DNA of 64,000 nucleotides from CADEDV01 sp964412375 (lineage in GTDB: Bacteria; Bacteroidota; Bacteroidia; Chitinophagales; Chitinophagaceae), in the NCBI GenBank assembly GCA_964412375.1, contig CAYPOD010000002.1, positions 62,001 through 126,000 of the forward strand, read 5' to 3'. Below are positions 15,201 to 23,320 of this stretch, piece by piece; within the stretch, counting starts at the first letter, position 1, and every line of letters begins with the position of its first letter. Position numbers and translations under genes: made by a program. A model generated the notes under the pieces. The model was given only the letters and a program-made list of their open reading frames with translations, searched no databases and had not been told where the DNA came from.

Positions 15201-18200
15201 CTAGCTGCCATGGGCAACTGCTTTTTTCGTATCAGTTGCTTTTTTCTTTTGTTTATCACCACCCAAATCAACAAGGATCGGGGCAGCTACAAACACAGAG
15301 GAATAAACACCGGTGATAACACCTACCAGCATGGCAAAGGCAAAACCTTTTGTCACTTCACCACCCACAAGGAAAAGAATTAGTATCGTTAGGAAAACGG
15401 TGGCCGAAGTCATGATGGTTCGGCTCAGGGTTTCGTTGATAGCCCTGTTGATGATCTCGGTTTTTGGTGCATTTGGTGTCAGCCTTGTGTCTTCCCGGAT
15501 ACGGTCAAAGATGATGACGGTGTCGTTCATTGAGAAACCGATCACGGTGAGTATTGCCGCTATGAAATGCTGGTCAATCTCCAATGGGAACGGCACAATA
15601 TGTTTGGCAAAAGAGAATACAATTAATGTTACCAGTACGTCGTGCAGCAATGCCACGATGGTTCCTAATGAATATCTCCAGTCGCGGAAACGTATGAAGA
15701 TGTAAAGGAATACAACAAACAATGCAAAGAAGGTGGCTTGTAAAGCTCCTCTTTTCAGATCGTCTGAAATGGTTGGCAGCACTTTCTTTGAACCCAATTT
15801 ATGATCGCTGGTAAATTTTTCATAGGTGATGCCGTCAGGCAGATGATTTTTCAGGCTTTCCATCAGCTTCCTTTCCACCAGGGAATCAGTTCCTTCGTTC
15901 GTTTCATTGATCAGGTAGGCAGTGGTGATGTCCAGCGTTTTGTTATCCCCTATAGTTTTAATGATAGGGTTGTCTCCTTCCAGCGCAACTTTCACATCGT
16001 TTCGTACTTGTTCCACATTTGCCGGTTTGTCAAAGCGGATCGTGTAGCTGCGGCCGCCGTTAAACTCCACGCCATAGTCAAAGCCATTAATGAATGAACC
16101 TATTCCTAATGCCAGCACCACGAAGGATGCCATGTACGCATACTTCCTGTATTCAATGAATTTGAATTTTGCCTTCTTGAAAATAGTTCTTGAAATACCG
16201 GTGAAATATTTCAGATGTCGTTTTCTGTTGGTAAACATATCGGTTACCCAACGGCTCACCAGGATGCCGCAGAACAATGACAGCAAGAGACCAATGATTT
16301 GTGTAGTGGCAAATCCTTTTACAGGGCCAAGACCGAAATAAAAAAGAATGATAGCTGTCAGCATTGTTGTAATGTGACCATCCAGCACTGGCGGCAGCGA
16401 TCTCCGGTAGGCATCATTGATGGCTGGAATATATCCTTTGCCTCTGTCAAGTTCTTCTTTGATACGTTCAAAAATGATCACATTCGTATCCACGGCCATA
16501 CCAATGGTAAGCACCAAGCCAGCAATACCGGGAGCAGTTAAAGTAGCGCCAAGACCGGTCAAAACACCAACGGTAAAGAGCAGGTTCAGAATAAGGGCAA
16601 TATTGGCTACCCATCCTGCCGAGTTATAATAGATCAGCATCAGCAGGAAGATGATCACAAATGATATGCTGAAAGCCATGATACCGCCGCGGATGGCTTC
16701 TTTACCCAGTGTGGGTCCCACCTGTTGCTCCTGTACGATCTTGGCAGGCGCAGAAAGTTTACCAATCTTCAGCAGGTTGGCAAGATCCTGTGCCTCCTGC
16801 ACAGTGAAGTCGCCAGCGATCTGTGAACGGCCACCTGTGATTTTTTCATTTGCAATCGGCGCTGAATAAATTATCCCATCCATCACGATAGCAATAGGGA
16901 TTTTTTCCTGTGCACTTTTTTCCGTGATGGTGGCCCATTGATTAGCGCCGGCAGGGTTCATGTTCATGGCAACAACCGGGCGGCTGGTGGTGGGATCAAA
17001 ATCCTGCCTGGCTTCTGTGATCACTTCACCTTCGATAGGAGCCTGGTCACGACCATAAGTTCTCAGCACATAAAGAGGCAGTTGTTTTTTATTGTTCTTA
17101 TCGGGAATGCCATAGGCAAAACGGGCATCCGGCGGAAAATGACGACGCAACAGGTCTGATTCAAGATATTCCCTCACTAAACCACTGTCTTTTGCTTCCA
17201 CCACTCCAATGAAACTTCCTGAGTTCACCGGTTTCAGAAACTCCAGCAATGATCTTCTTTGCTGATCGGGTTTGCCTGGTTCTGAGGCGGATTTAACAGT
17301 GTCTGCCTTTGTTCCGGTACCTATTTCTTCAGAAAGAATGGGGCCGGTGGTCGTGTTGCTGTCCCCGGTTTTGGGTGCAGTGGCGGAATCAGGTGTGTTG
17401 GTTGAAGAACTGGTCGTATCCGCAGCAACTCCTTTCATCAGGGTGGCAAAATCGTTATCGGCTTGCTGCAAAGCGTTGATCAGTTGATCAGGGCGATAAG
17501 TTTCCCAAAATTGAAGGTTGGCAGAAGATTGCAGGTAGTTTCTCACTCTTTCTTTGTCCTTAATGCCGGGCAGTTCCACCGTGATGATGCCACGGTCAGG
17601 ATTGGGGCTGATAGTAGGCTGGGCTACTCCAAACTGGTCAATACGCTTGTTCAGGGCATTGAATGTGTTGTTGAACGCTACTTCCGCTTCATCCCTGATC
17701 ACTGATTTCACTTTGTCATCGCTGTCGCCGATCTTCAGTTTGTCGGAATTGGCAGCATAAAAAAGAGTAGAGAGTTTTCCTTTCCCGGCCAGTTTTTCAT
17801 ACTCATCCGAAAAAAGACTTATAAAATCTGCATCGCTGTTGGCTTTTCTTTTCTCGGCATTATCGAGTGCTTTCAGAAAGTTGCTGTCTTTGGAATTATT
17901 CGACAAGGTCTTCATCAGTCCTGTCATTTCCACTTCCAGCGTCACGTTCATACCCCCCTGCAGATCGAGACCCAGGTTCAGTTCTTCTTCTTTGGCTTTT
18001 TGGTAGCTAACCGGGCCGGTGATGCCATAGGTGAGTGTTTCATCCCGGGTACTGTCGAGTAAGCGTTTCAGCCTGTCTTCATAGATCTTATCCAGTTGTT
18101 CCTGGTAAACCGTTTGTGAGTCTTTATTATCCGGGAATTTTTGTGCAGCAGCAGGGTAATTGGCGGCAACAAAATTCCGGGCCTGTGCTTCCATTTTTTT

Positions 18201-18296
18201 CTCATGGCCTTTTACAAACCAGGTGAACGACAACTGGTAAATGGAATAGATGATGAGGAGGATCGTAAAGAATCTGACCAAACCTTTGAATTGCAT
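15201..18296 (-). CDS. secDF: Fused protein translocase subunit SecDF
   Basis: 1031 residues. SecD comes first: N-terminal helix at about 5-28, the DLQGGMNVTLEV motif near 111, a large periplasmic P1 domain, and GxxxN-type membrane helices around 530-690 (GMAVDTNVIIFERIKEEL). SecF follows, from about 710, with its own periplasmic domain and the FSMNDTVIIFDRIRE motif. The two halves are separate genes in most bacteria and fused in Bacteroidota. The protein uses the proton motive force to pull exported proteins through SecYEG. Unusual: residues 291-348 of P1 are a Ser/Thr/Asp-rich low-complexity insert. A -7 element (18377-18384) and a leader hairpin (18321-18340) precede it. Confidence 0.98.
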   Translation of the reverse strand: MQFKGLVRFFTILLIIYSIYQLSFTWFVKGHEKKMEAQARNFVAANYPAAAQKFPDNKDSQTVYQEQLDKIYEDRLKRLLDSTRDETLTYGITGPVSYQKAKEEELNLGLDLQGGMNVTLEVEMTGLMKTLSNNSKDSNFLKALDNAEKRKANSDADFISLFSDEYEKLAGKGKLSTLFYAANSDKLKIGDSDDKVKSVIRDEAEVAFNNTFNALNKRIDQFGVAQPTISPNPDRGIITVELPGIKDKERVRNYLQSSANLQFWETYRPDQLINALQQADNDFATLMKGVAADTTSSSTNTPDSATAPKTGDSNTTTGPILSEEIGTGTKADTVKSASEPGKPDQQRRSLLEFLKPVNSGSFIGVVEAKDSGLVREYLESDLLRRHFPPDARFAYGIPDKNNKKQLPLYVLRTYGRDQAPIEGEVITEARQDFDPTTSRPVVAMNMNPAGANQWATITEKSAQEKIPIAIVMDGIIYSAPIANEKITGGRSQIAGDFTVQEAQDLANLLKIGKLSAPAKIVQEQQVGPTLGKEAIRGGIMAFSISFVIIFLLMLIYYNSAGWVANIALILNLLFTVGVLTGLGATLTAPGIAGLVLTIGMAVDTNVIIFERIKEELDRGKGYIPAINDAYRRSLPPVLDGHITTMLTAIILFYFGLGPVKGFATTQIIGLLLSLFCGILVSRWVTDMFTNRKRHLKYFTGISRTIFKKAKFKFIEYRKYAYMASFVVLALGIGSFINGFDYGVEFNGGRSYTIRFDKPANVEQVRNDVKVALEGDNPIIKTIGDNKTLDITTAYLINETNEGTDSLVERKLMESLKNHLPDGITYEKFTSDHKLGSKKVLPTISDDLKRGALQATFFALFVVFLYIFIRFRDWRYSLGTIVALLHDVLVTLIVFSFAKHIVPFPLEIDQHFIAAILTVIGFSMNDTVIIFDRIREDTRLTPNAPKTEIINRAINETLSRTIMTSATVFLTILILFLVGGEVTKGFAFAMLVGVITGVYSSVFVAAPILVDLGGDKQKKKATDTKKAVAHGS

Positions 18297-18320
18297 ACTT
18301 GTTGGTGTTTACATTTTTAA

Positions 18321-18340
18321 GCCTTGCTCCGCAGCAAGGC
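18321..18340 (-). promoter_or_regulatory. Perfect hairpin in the secDF leader
   Basis: GCCTTGCT, loop CCGC, AGCAAGGC: an eight-base-pair perfect stem 24-44 bases upstream of the secDF start codon. On the mRNA it lies between the predicted start point (near 18370) and the AUG. It is not followed by a U-tract, so it looks like a leader structure and not a terminator. Confidence 0.45.
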
Positions 18341-18376
18341 AGCAGGAGAAAGGCTTTACACAAATTTTAAGGACGG

Positions 18377-18384
18377 CAAAGATA
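18377..18384 (-). promoter_or_regulatory. -7 element of secDF
   Basis: The minus strand reads TATCTTTG, an exact match to TAnnTTTG, 80 bases upstream of the secDF ATG. No good -33 element at the expected distance. Confidence 0.5.
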
Positions 18385-18757
18385 GGGTTTTCAGTCGTAA
18401 GTGGAAATTGCTTTTGGATGCCCCAAAACAGTGTTTTTCAGGTGGCTTTCAGGGATTTAATCAGTATCTGGTCGGCTGGGTTGGGGTCGAAAGGACCATT
18501 CAGAACCTTCGGGCATTATCTGCCGGGTAATAAATCTCTTCTTCGAACTGAATTGCCGAAAAATTTATGACTGGCTGGTGTCATTAAAGAGCCCGGGTTT
18601 GCAATGGGATTACTTAAACAATTATCCCAAGAATATGCAACTCTTAGACTCTGTTTTGACGCTGCAGATCTATTGATAGTTGATTATGGCTGTTAAAGTA
18701 ATTTCTATTAAATGATTTTGCATTGGCTCCTAAACAGGCGTTAGTTGATTTAATAAG
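18385..18757. other. Non-coding stretch between the secDF and aminotransferase promoters
   Basis: About 370 bases between divergent genes with no convincing reading frame: short frames here lack family resemblance and starts. I see no tRNA-like cloverleaf, strong hairpin with U-tract or repeat. It may hold binding sites I cannot recognise. Confidence 0.5.
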
Positions 18758-18765
18758 TACATTTG
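18758..18765 (+). promoter_or_regulatory. -7 element of the aminotransferase gene
   Basis: TACATTTG matches TAnnTTTG and lies 28 bases before the ATG at 18794. The -33 region is weak. Confidence 0.45.
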
Positions 18766-18793
18766 ATACTCTTTAATTCAATTCTTTTTTATC

Positions 18794-20005
18794 ATGCAAA
18801 CAATGGCAGAAGCAGTACAGTTATCTTCTTTGTTGGATCGTTTCGCAGAACCCGAAACCCTGAAAATGGCCAAGCTGGGCCGTGAATTAAGAGCAAAAGG
18901 TATTGATGTGATTGACCTGAGCCTGGGCGAACCTGATTTTGATACACCGCAACATATCAAAGACGCTGCTATCAAAGCCATCAATGATAACTGGAGTCAT
19001 TATACCCCCGTGCCGGGTTTTTTAGACCTGCGTGAAGCGATCTGTCATAAATTCAAAAGAGATAATAACCTTGACTACAAGCCGGAAAACATTGTAGCCT
19101 CGACCGGTGCAAAACAAAGCCTGGCTAATGTAATTTTTGCACTGGTGGATGAAGATGATGAAGTGATCATTCCTACTCCTTATTGGGTCACTTATAGCGA
19201 ACTTGTGAAAATGGCAAGAGGAAAAGTGGTCGAAATTCATTCTGCTGTTGACAATGGGTTTAAAATAACCCCGCAACAACTGCGGGATGCGATCACAAGC
19301 CGTACCAAAGTGTTTCTTTTTTCATCACCCTGCAACCCGAGTGGTGCGGTATATAGTAAAGATGAACTGGCTGCCCTGGCACAAGTGTTCAGCGAATTTC
19401 CCGGTATCTATATCATTTCTGATGAGATTTATGAGTACATCAATTTTGTAGGCGGGCATGAAAGCATCGCACAGTTTGATGGAATGAAAGAACGAACCAT
19501 CATTGTCAATGGCCTGAGTAAAGGTTTTGCGATGACAGGCTGGAGGCTGGGATATATTGCTGCCAGCCCGGAAATAGCCAAAGCCTGTGAGAAACTACAG
19601 GGGCAATTTACCAGCGGCACAAACTCTATTACGCAAAAGGCAGCAGTTACAGCCCTGACCACAGATCTTCGTCCTTCGATGGAGATGGTGAAAGAATTTG
19701 CCAGGAGAAGAAAAAGAGTGCTGGAACTGGTGAAAGAGATTCCCGGTATTCATTGCAGTGAGCCGGATGGTGCTTTCTATATTTTCCCCGATGTCAGTTA
19801 TTATTTCGACAAAAGCGATGGTGATACGACCATCCGCAACGCCAATGATTTCTGTATGTACCTGCTAAATACCGCTCATGTGTCTTCTGTGATGGGAGAT
19901 GCTTTTGGAGAGCCCAAATGTGTACGTTTCTCCTTTGCCAACAGCATGGAAAAGATTGAAGAAGGCTGGAAAAGGATAACAGCGGCGCTGGCGAAACTGA
20001 AGTGA
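18794..20005 (+). CDS. PLP-dependent class I aminotransferase (aspartate aminotransferase type)
   Basis: 403 residues. Fold type I features in order: LSLGEPDFDTP near 43-52 (substrate-side loop), the PLP-phosphate region GAKQSL at about 105-110, the NPSG motif at 181-184, DEIYEY at about 210-215 with the pyridine-binding Asp, and the Schiff-base lysine Lys243 in GLSKGFAMTGWR. This is the Ib aspartate/prephenate aminotransferase pattern. It transfers amino groups between aspartate (or other amino acids) and 2-oxoglutarate. A second ATG lies three codons downstream and could be the real start. Monocistronic, convergent with coaE. Confidence 0.93.
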   Translation: MQTMAEAVQLSSLLDRFAEPETLKMAKLGRELRAKGIDVIDLSLGEPDFDTPQHIKDAAIKAINDNWSHYTPVPGFLDLREAICHKFKRDNNLDYKPENIVASTGAKQSLANVIFALVDEDDEVIIPTPYWVTYSELVKMARGKVVEIHSAVDNGFKITPQQLRDAITSRTKVFLFSSPCNPSGAVYSKDELAALAQVFSEFPGIYIISDEIYEYINFVGGHESIAQFDGMKERTIIVNGLSKGFAMTGWRLGYIAASPEIAKACEKLQGQFTSGTNSITQKAAVTALTTDLRPSMEMVKEFARRRKRVLELVKEIPGIHCSEPDGAFYIFPDVSYYFDKSDGDTTIRNANDFCMYLLNTAHVSSVMGDAFGEPKCVRFSFANSMEKIEEGWKRITAALAKLK

Positions 20006-20028
20006 TTGTCTTAATAAACCAGGAATTC

Positions 20029-20613
20029 TCATATTAACTGGAGCAACTGATCGTGCAACTTCATCACCTGCGGCAGCAACAATTGCTGTTCATCATTCAT
20101 GAGTACAAAATCACATCGCTTCATTTTCTCGTCCTCATTCATTTGACGGCTTATCCGTTTCAGCACTTCTTCACGGCTTATCCCATCTCTTTTCATCACC
20201 CTGGCAATGCGGAGCTCTTCCGGTGCATATACGCAGATCACTTTATCCAAATGTTTATCAGAACCGCTTTCAAAGATGAGGGCAGCTTCTTTAATAGCAT
20301 AAGCTGAAGTTTGTTTTTTCATCCAATCCTCCGTATGGCGTATGATGGCAGGGTGAGTGATAGAGTTGAGTAGTGCTAATTTCTGCTGGTTATTAAAAAC
20401 AATAGAAGAAATAAAAGCCCGGTTCAGTTCTCCATTCACATAGCTTTTTTCGCCGAACCCTTCCATGATCTTTTTCTTAAGTACGTCATCTTCGTTCATC
20501 AGCTTTTTGGTTTCATCATCGGCATAAAAGACCGGGATACCCAGCACTTCAAAAATCCTGGCTACTGTGCTTTTACCACTGCCTATGCCGCCTGTGAGAC
20601 CTACTTTTAGCAT
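20029..20613 (-). CDS. coaE: Dephospho-CoA kinase
   Basis: 194 residues from the ATG at 20613. The Walker A loop GLTGGIGSGKST starts at residue 5 and the lid/CoA-binding region follows, with FYADDETKKL (the conserved D of the family) and VYAPEELRIARVMKRDG. It phosphorylates the 3'-hydroxyl of dephospho-CoA with ATP, the last step of CoA synthesis. An upstream TTG would add five residues (MYFRT) but places the P-loop later than usual. Last gene of the nusB-DUF1573-yajC-coaE run, separated from yajC by a hairpin that could lower read-through. Confidence 0.96.
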   Translation of the reverse strand: MLKVGLTGGIGSGKSTVARIFEVLGIPVFYADDETKKLMNEDDVLKKKIMEGFGEKSYVNGELNRAFISSIVFNNQQKLALLNSITHPAIIRHTEDWMKKQTSAYAIKEAALIFESGSDKHLDKVICVYAPEELRIARVMKRDGISREEVLKRISRQMNEDEKMKRCDFVLMNDEQQLLLPQVMKLHDQLLQLI

Positions 20614-20626
20614 GGTCCTAAAATAC

Positions 20627-20672
20627 AAATTCCAGGTTCCCGGAAAAAATGCAGCCCCGGAACCTGGAATTT
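20627..20672 (-). terminator. Long hairpin between yajC and coaE
   Basis: AAATTCCAGGTTCCCGG (20627-20643) pairs with CCGGAACCTGGAATTT (20657-20672) apart from one extra C: a stem of about 16 base pairs with a loop of 13. It lies just after the yajC stop codon on the minus strand. The downstream U-tract is weak (UUUGUAUUUU). A partial terminator or an mRNA-stabilising element are both possible. Confidence 0.6.
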
Positions 20673-20686
20673 AATTGATTTGATTT

Positions 20687-21082
20687 TTATTTCTTTTCTG
20701 CAGCAGCCGGCTTGTTCAATGCTGTTGTCCAATCCATACTGATAGCGGATTTTTCAATCTTGATATAGCTGCCCGGGCTTATTTCAATATTCAGGGTGCC
20801 GTCTTCATTCACTTTACTGATGGTGCCATGAATGCCGGCAATGGTTACGATCTTATCACCTTTTTGCAGGTCTTCAATGAATTTCTTTTGGTTTTTAGCT
20901 CTTTTAGCCTGCGGACGAATAAAAAATAGCCAGAATACAAGGATCATCAGTCCGAGAAAGAGAAACTGGAAATTTCCCATGCCCGACTGACCACCTTTGC
21001 CCTGTTCGCCACCGGGAGGTACACAGCCTGAAAAAAGAAATGCTACCAGTATAACTGAGAGATAAGCATAGATTGACTTCAT
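20687..21082 (-). CDS. yajC: YajC preprotein translocase accessory subunit, with extra N-terminal signal-like segment
   Basis: 131 residues. The YajC core is clear: a membrane helix FQFLFLGLMILVFWLFFIRP at about 39-58, then PQAKRAKNQKKFIEDLQKGD and the small beta domain VTIAGIHGTISKV. YajC joins SecDF at the Sec translocon. Odd: before the usual helix there is another hydrophobic segment (AYLSVILVAFLFSGC, residues 6-20) ending in a lipobox-like FSGC and a Gly/Gln-rich linker. Typical YajC has only one N-terminal helix. Encoded between a DUF1573 lipoprotein gene and coaE. Confidence 0.95.
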   Translation of the reverse strand: MKSIYAYLSVILVAFLFSGCVPPGGEQGKGGQSGMGNFQFLFLGLMILVFWLFFIRPQAKRAKNQKKFIEDLQKGDKIVTIAGIHGTISKVNEDGTLNIEISPGSYIKIEKSAISMDWTTALNKPAAAEKK

Positions 21083-21124
21083 GTTTGTTTTTTTAATTGG
21101 TAGTTGTGAAAATTTAAAGAATCG

Positions 21125-21577
21125 TTAGTTGGTTACTTCCACCCTGAATTTCAATTCATGGTCAGCCGGGTTAGTGTTTGCTTTCACATATACCGGTTTG
21201 ATATTTTCTCCGGGGCGACCTTTGCTTTCAAAAGCTGCTTTGATCACATCTTCCTGGCCCGGTAAAATGGGTTTTTCCGGTTTTTCAGGAATGGTGCAGC
21301 CACAGCCTGCTGTCACACTCTCTATCACCAAAGGTTTGTCTCCCGTGTTTTTAAACCGAAATCTCACTTCCACCACTTTTCCTTCTTTTGCTTTTCCAAG
21401 ATCTAAATAGGTAGAGTCAATCCATTGGATGCTGGTTACATCAGACGGCACGGCAGGTGTGCCTGGCTGTTCCTGCACAGGAGCCATTACCGGCGGGGTT
21501 TCTTTTTCCTTTTCATCAGCAGCATTACAGGCTGCCATTCCTGCCGCCAGGGTCAATACGAAAAGAATTTTATTCAT
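21125..21577 (-). CDS. DUF1573 lipoprotein
   Basis: 150 residues. A lipoprotein signal peptide ends in GMAAC (Cys17), followed by a Pro/Glu-rich linker and a single Ig-like DUF1573 domain from about residue 50 (YLDLGKAKEGKVVEVRFRFK, NTGDKPLVIESVTAGCGCT, LPGQEDVIKAAF). The paired cysteines in AGCGC are a constant feature of the family. Function is not established; the domain is ASPM/SPD-2/Hydin-like. It sits between nusB and yajC, an order I recall as common in Bacteroidota, so it is probably expressed with the Sec accessory protein. Confidence 0.92.
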   Translation of the reverse strand: MNKILFVLTLAAGMAACNAADEKEKETPPVMAPVQEQPGTPAVPSDVTSIQWIDSTYLDLGKAKEGKVVEVRFRFKNTGDKPLVIESVTAGCGCTIPEKPEKPILPGQEDVIKAAFESKGRPGENIKPVYVKANTNPADHELKFRVEVTN

Positions 21578-21721
21578 GTGTTTTTAATTATAGAATTGCA
21601 AATGTAAGCTATGCGGTTAAAAGAGAAAAAGAGAATACCGGTTGTATCATGATCGTAATGAAAACCGTTTTTGCTGAATAATGTGAGGTTTATGTTTTCT
21701 CCATGAACACATTTTTTGGTC

Positions 21722-22648
21722 TTAACCTTTCTTATAATCCACTTTCTGCATTTTTCCCTGCTGCACCAGTTCTTTGTGAATATTATCCAGGATGCCATTG
21801 ACAAACTGGCCGCTTTGCTGGGTGCTGTATTCTTTGGCCAGGTCAATGTATTCATTGATGGTCACTTTCGGGGGGATGGTTTCAAAATATAAAAATTCAA
21901 CCAGCCCCATTTTCATCAGTATCATGTCGAGCAGGGCAATGCGTTCGGGGTCCCAGTTTTTTAATTTTGGAATGATGAGGCTTTGCAGGTGTTCATCTTT
22001 TTCCAGCACGGTATCCAGCAAACCTTTTGCAAACTGGTCTTTATCGGGGCTGAGCATTTGCTTAAAATTATAAGACCCCGGTTTGGCAAGATAGCCAACC
22101 AGCAACTGCACTACCATTTCGCCATCATCATCCCAGTTGGAAAAATTTTCTTCAATATGCCCTGTAAATAAATCGTTGGCCAGCATCAAATCATTCAGGA
22201 TGAATTCGATGATCTTTTTCTCTTCGGTTTTTTCCCGTAGCCCCTTTGCGATGTAGGCTTTGTATTCAGGTGTTTCTGTTAGTTCAAGGTAAATTTTCCG
22301 GATGAGTTCCTTGTCAGCTATTCGTTCTGGTTTTTCGGTTGCAAACTGTTCTTTCAGTGCTGCATCTTCCAGCATTTTCCACAGCAACTCATTTCCTGCA
22401 ATTTTGGTGTTCACATTCAGGTCCTCAGCCGTAGGCAGGTGTTTGCTCGCCTTGTTGTGTGCATCGGTTTCTGCATACCGGGTGACCTCGGTCAAAAACC
22501 AGGTTAAGTAAATAAAGAGAGAACGGGTTTGGTCAAAATGGGCTTGCAGCACTTTGCGGGGTTCGCCTGCTTTCACATTTTTTTCCAGGGTAGCCATTGT
22601 GTAAAGGGTCTGCATCACTTTTACCCGGATATTTCTTCTGCTGATCAT
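21722..22648 (-). CDS. nusB: Transcription antitermination factor NusB (long Bacteroidota form)
   Basis: 308 residues, about twice the length of E. coli NusB. The N-terminus MISRRNIRVKVMQTLYTM is the usual NusB RNA-binding start, and the C-terminal half (PERIALLDMILMKMGLVEFL, then INEYIDLAKEYSTQQSGQFV and NGILDNIHKE) is the canonical NusB end. The middle insertion of about 150 residues is typical of Bacteroidota. With NusE/S10 it binds boxA of rRNA operon transcripts. A near-consensus -7 element (TATCTTCG) lies at 22672-22679. First gene of the nusB-DUF1573-yajC-coaE cluster. Confidence 0.96.
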   Translation of the reverse strand: MISRRNIRVKVMQTLYTMATLEKNVKAGEPRKVLQAHFDQTRSLFIYLTWFLTEVTRYAETDAHNKASKHLPTAEDLNVNTKIAGNELLWKMLEDAALKEQFATEKPERIADKELIRKIYLELTETPEYKAYIAKGLREKTEEKKIIEFILNDLMLANDLFTGHIEENFSNWDDDGEMVVQLLVGYLAKPGSYNFKQMLSPDKDQFAKGLLDTVLEKDEHLQSLIIPKLKNWDPERIALLDMILMKMGLVEFLYFETIPPKVTINEYIDLAKEYSTQQSGQFVNGILDNIHKELVQQGKMQKVDYKKG

Positions 22649-22671
22649 TCTTTAAGAACTATTTGAGGCTG

Positions 22672-22679
22672 CGAAGATA
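22672..22679 (-). promoter_or_regulatory. -7 element of the nusB cluster
   Basis: The minus strand reads TATCTTCG, one base off TAnnTTTG, 23 bases upstream of the nusB ATG. No obvious -33. Confidence 0.4.
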
Positions 22680-22810
22680 GGAGTTTATTACCTACCTGTC
22701 TGTAGCTGAAAGGTTAGTTCAATGTTATCAAAGCAACCTGTTGTGACATGCAGAACCGGCCATGTGAAAATCTGGCATAATGTCTGAAAAAATGCCTTTA
22801 CTGTCAACCA

Positions 22811-22886
22811 GTTTGAACGTTTACACCGCTTAAACTGAAAATTTTTCCGGTTACCGGCATGCGGCATAGTATTTCCTGTACCTTCG
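22811..22886 (+). promoter_or_regulatory. groESL upstream region: palindromes and -7 element, no CIRCE
   Basis: TACCTTCG at 22879-22886 is a near-consensus -7 element 66 bases before the groES ATG. A perfect 11-base palindrome CCGGTTACCGG (22847-22857) lies where the -33 element would be, and an imperfect repeat GTTTGAACG...CGCTTAAAC spans 22811-22835. The CIRCE element (TTAGCACTC-N9-GAGTGCTAA) used by HrcA is not present. The rest of the 300-base gap back to nusB shows no gene. Confidence 0.4.
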
Positions 22887-22952
22887 CCGTCCCAAATTTC
22901 AGCGTTATGGAAGCTGGGAATTCATTTCAAAAAATCAAAAATCAATACAACT

Positions 22953-23234
22953 ATGGCTAAGAAAGTCAATGTTACCCCTCTTCATGACAGGGTAATTGTG
23001 AAAGCGGCAGCCGCTGAGGAAAAAACTGCCGGCGGTATTATTATCCCTGACACAGCAAAAGAAAAACCACAGCGGGGGACTGTCATCGCTGCAGGACCCG
23101 GCAAGAAAGACGAGCCGGTAACCGTGAAAACCGGTGACACTGTTCTGTATGGTAAATATGCCGGAACAGAGATCCAGATTGATGGTGAAGACTTCCTTAT
23201 CATGAGAGAGTCGGATATCCTGGCGATAGTTTAA
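22953..23234 (+). CDS. groES: Co-chaperonin GroES
   Basis: 93 residues, the full length for GroES. Seen: PLHDRVIVKAA at the N-terminus, the mobile loop with the hydrophobic GGIIIPDTA tripeptide that docks on GroEL, GDTVLYGKYAGTEI, and the C-terminal strand DFLIMRESDILAIV. It caps the GroEL ring so that substrate proteins fold inside. First gene of the groESL operon, 86 bases before groEL. The spacer can form a hairpin (23242-23295). Confidence 0.98.
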   Translation: MAKKVNVTPLHDRVIVKAAAAEEKTAGGIIIPDTAKEKPQRGTVIAAGPGKKDEPVTVKTGDTVLYGKYAGTEIQIDGEDFLIMRESDILAIV

Positions 23235-23241
23235 TTGACCG

Positions 23242-23295
23242 ATTTGGCGATATGACAATGTGCCAATTAAAACAAGTCATTGTCGATTATCAAAT
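23242..23295 (+). repeat. Imperfect hairpin in the groES-groEL spacer
   Basis: GACAATG (23254-23260) pairs with CATTGTC (23278-23284), extended by ATTTG (23242-23246) with CAAAT (23291-23295). The loop is 17 bases. No U-tract follows, so it is not an obvious terminator. Confidence 0.4.
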
Positions 23296-23320
23296 TACCT
23301 AACTATCAAATTGAATATTT

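Noticed and set aside
18250..18570. Open frame of 106 codons in the secDF/aminotransferase gap
   Set aside because: Starts inside secDF antisense, no family signal, composition unlike coding DNA of this genome.
22700..22952. CIRCE operator upstream of groES
   Set aside because: No TTAGCACTC-N9-GAGTGCTAA sequence found; only unrelated palindromes are present.
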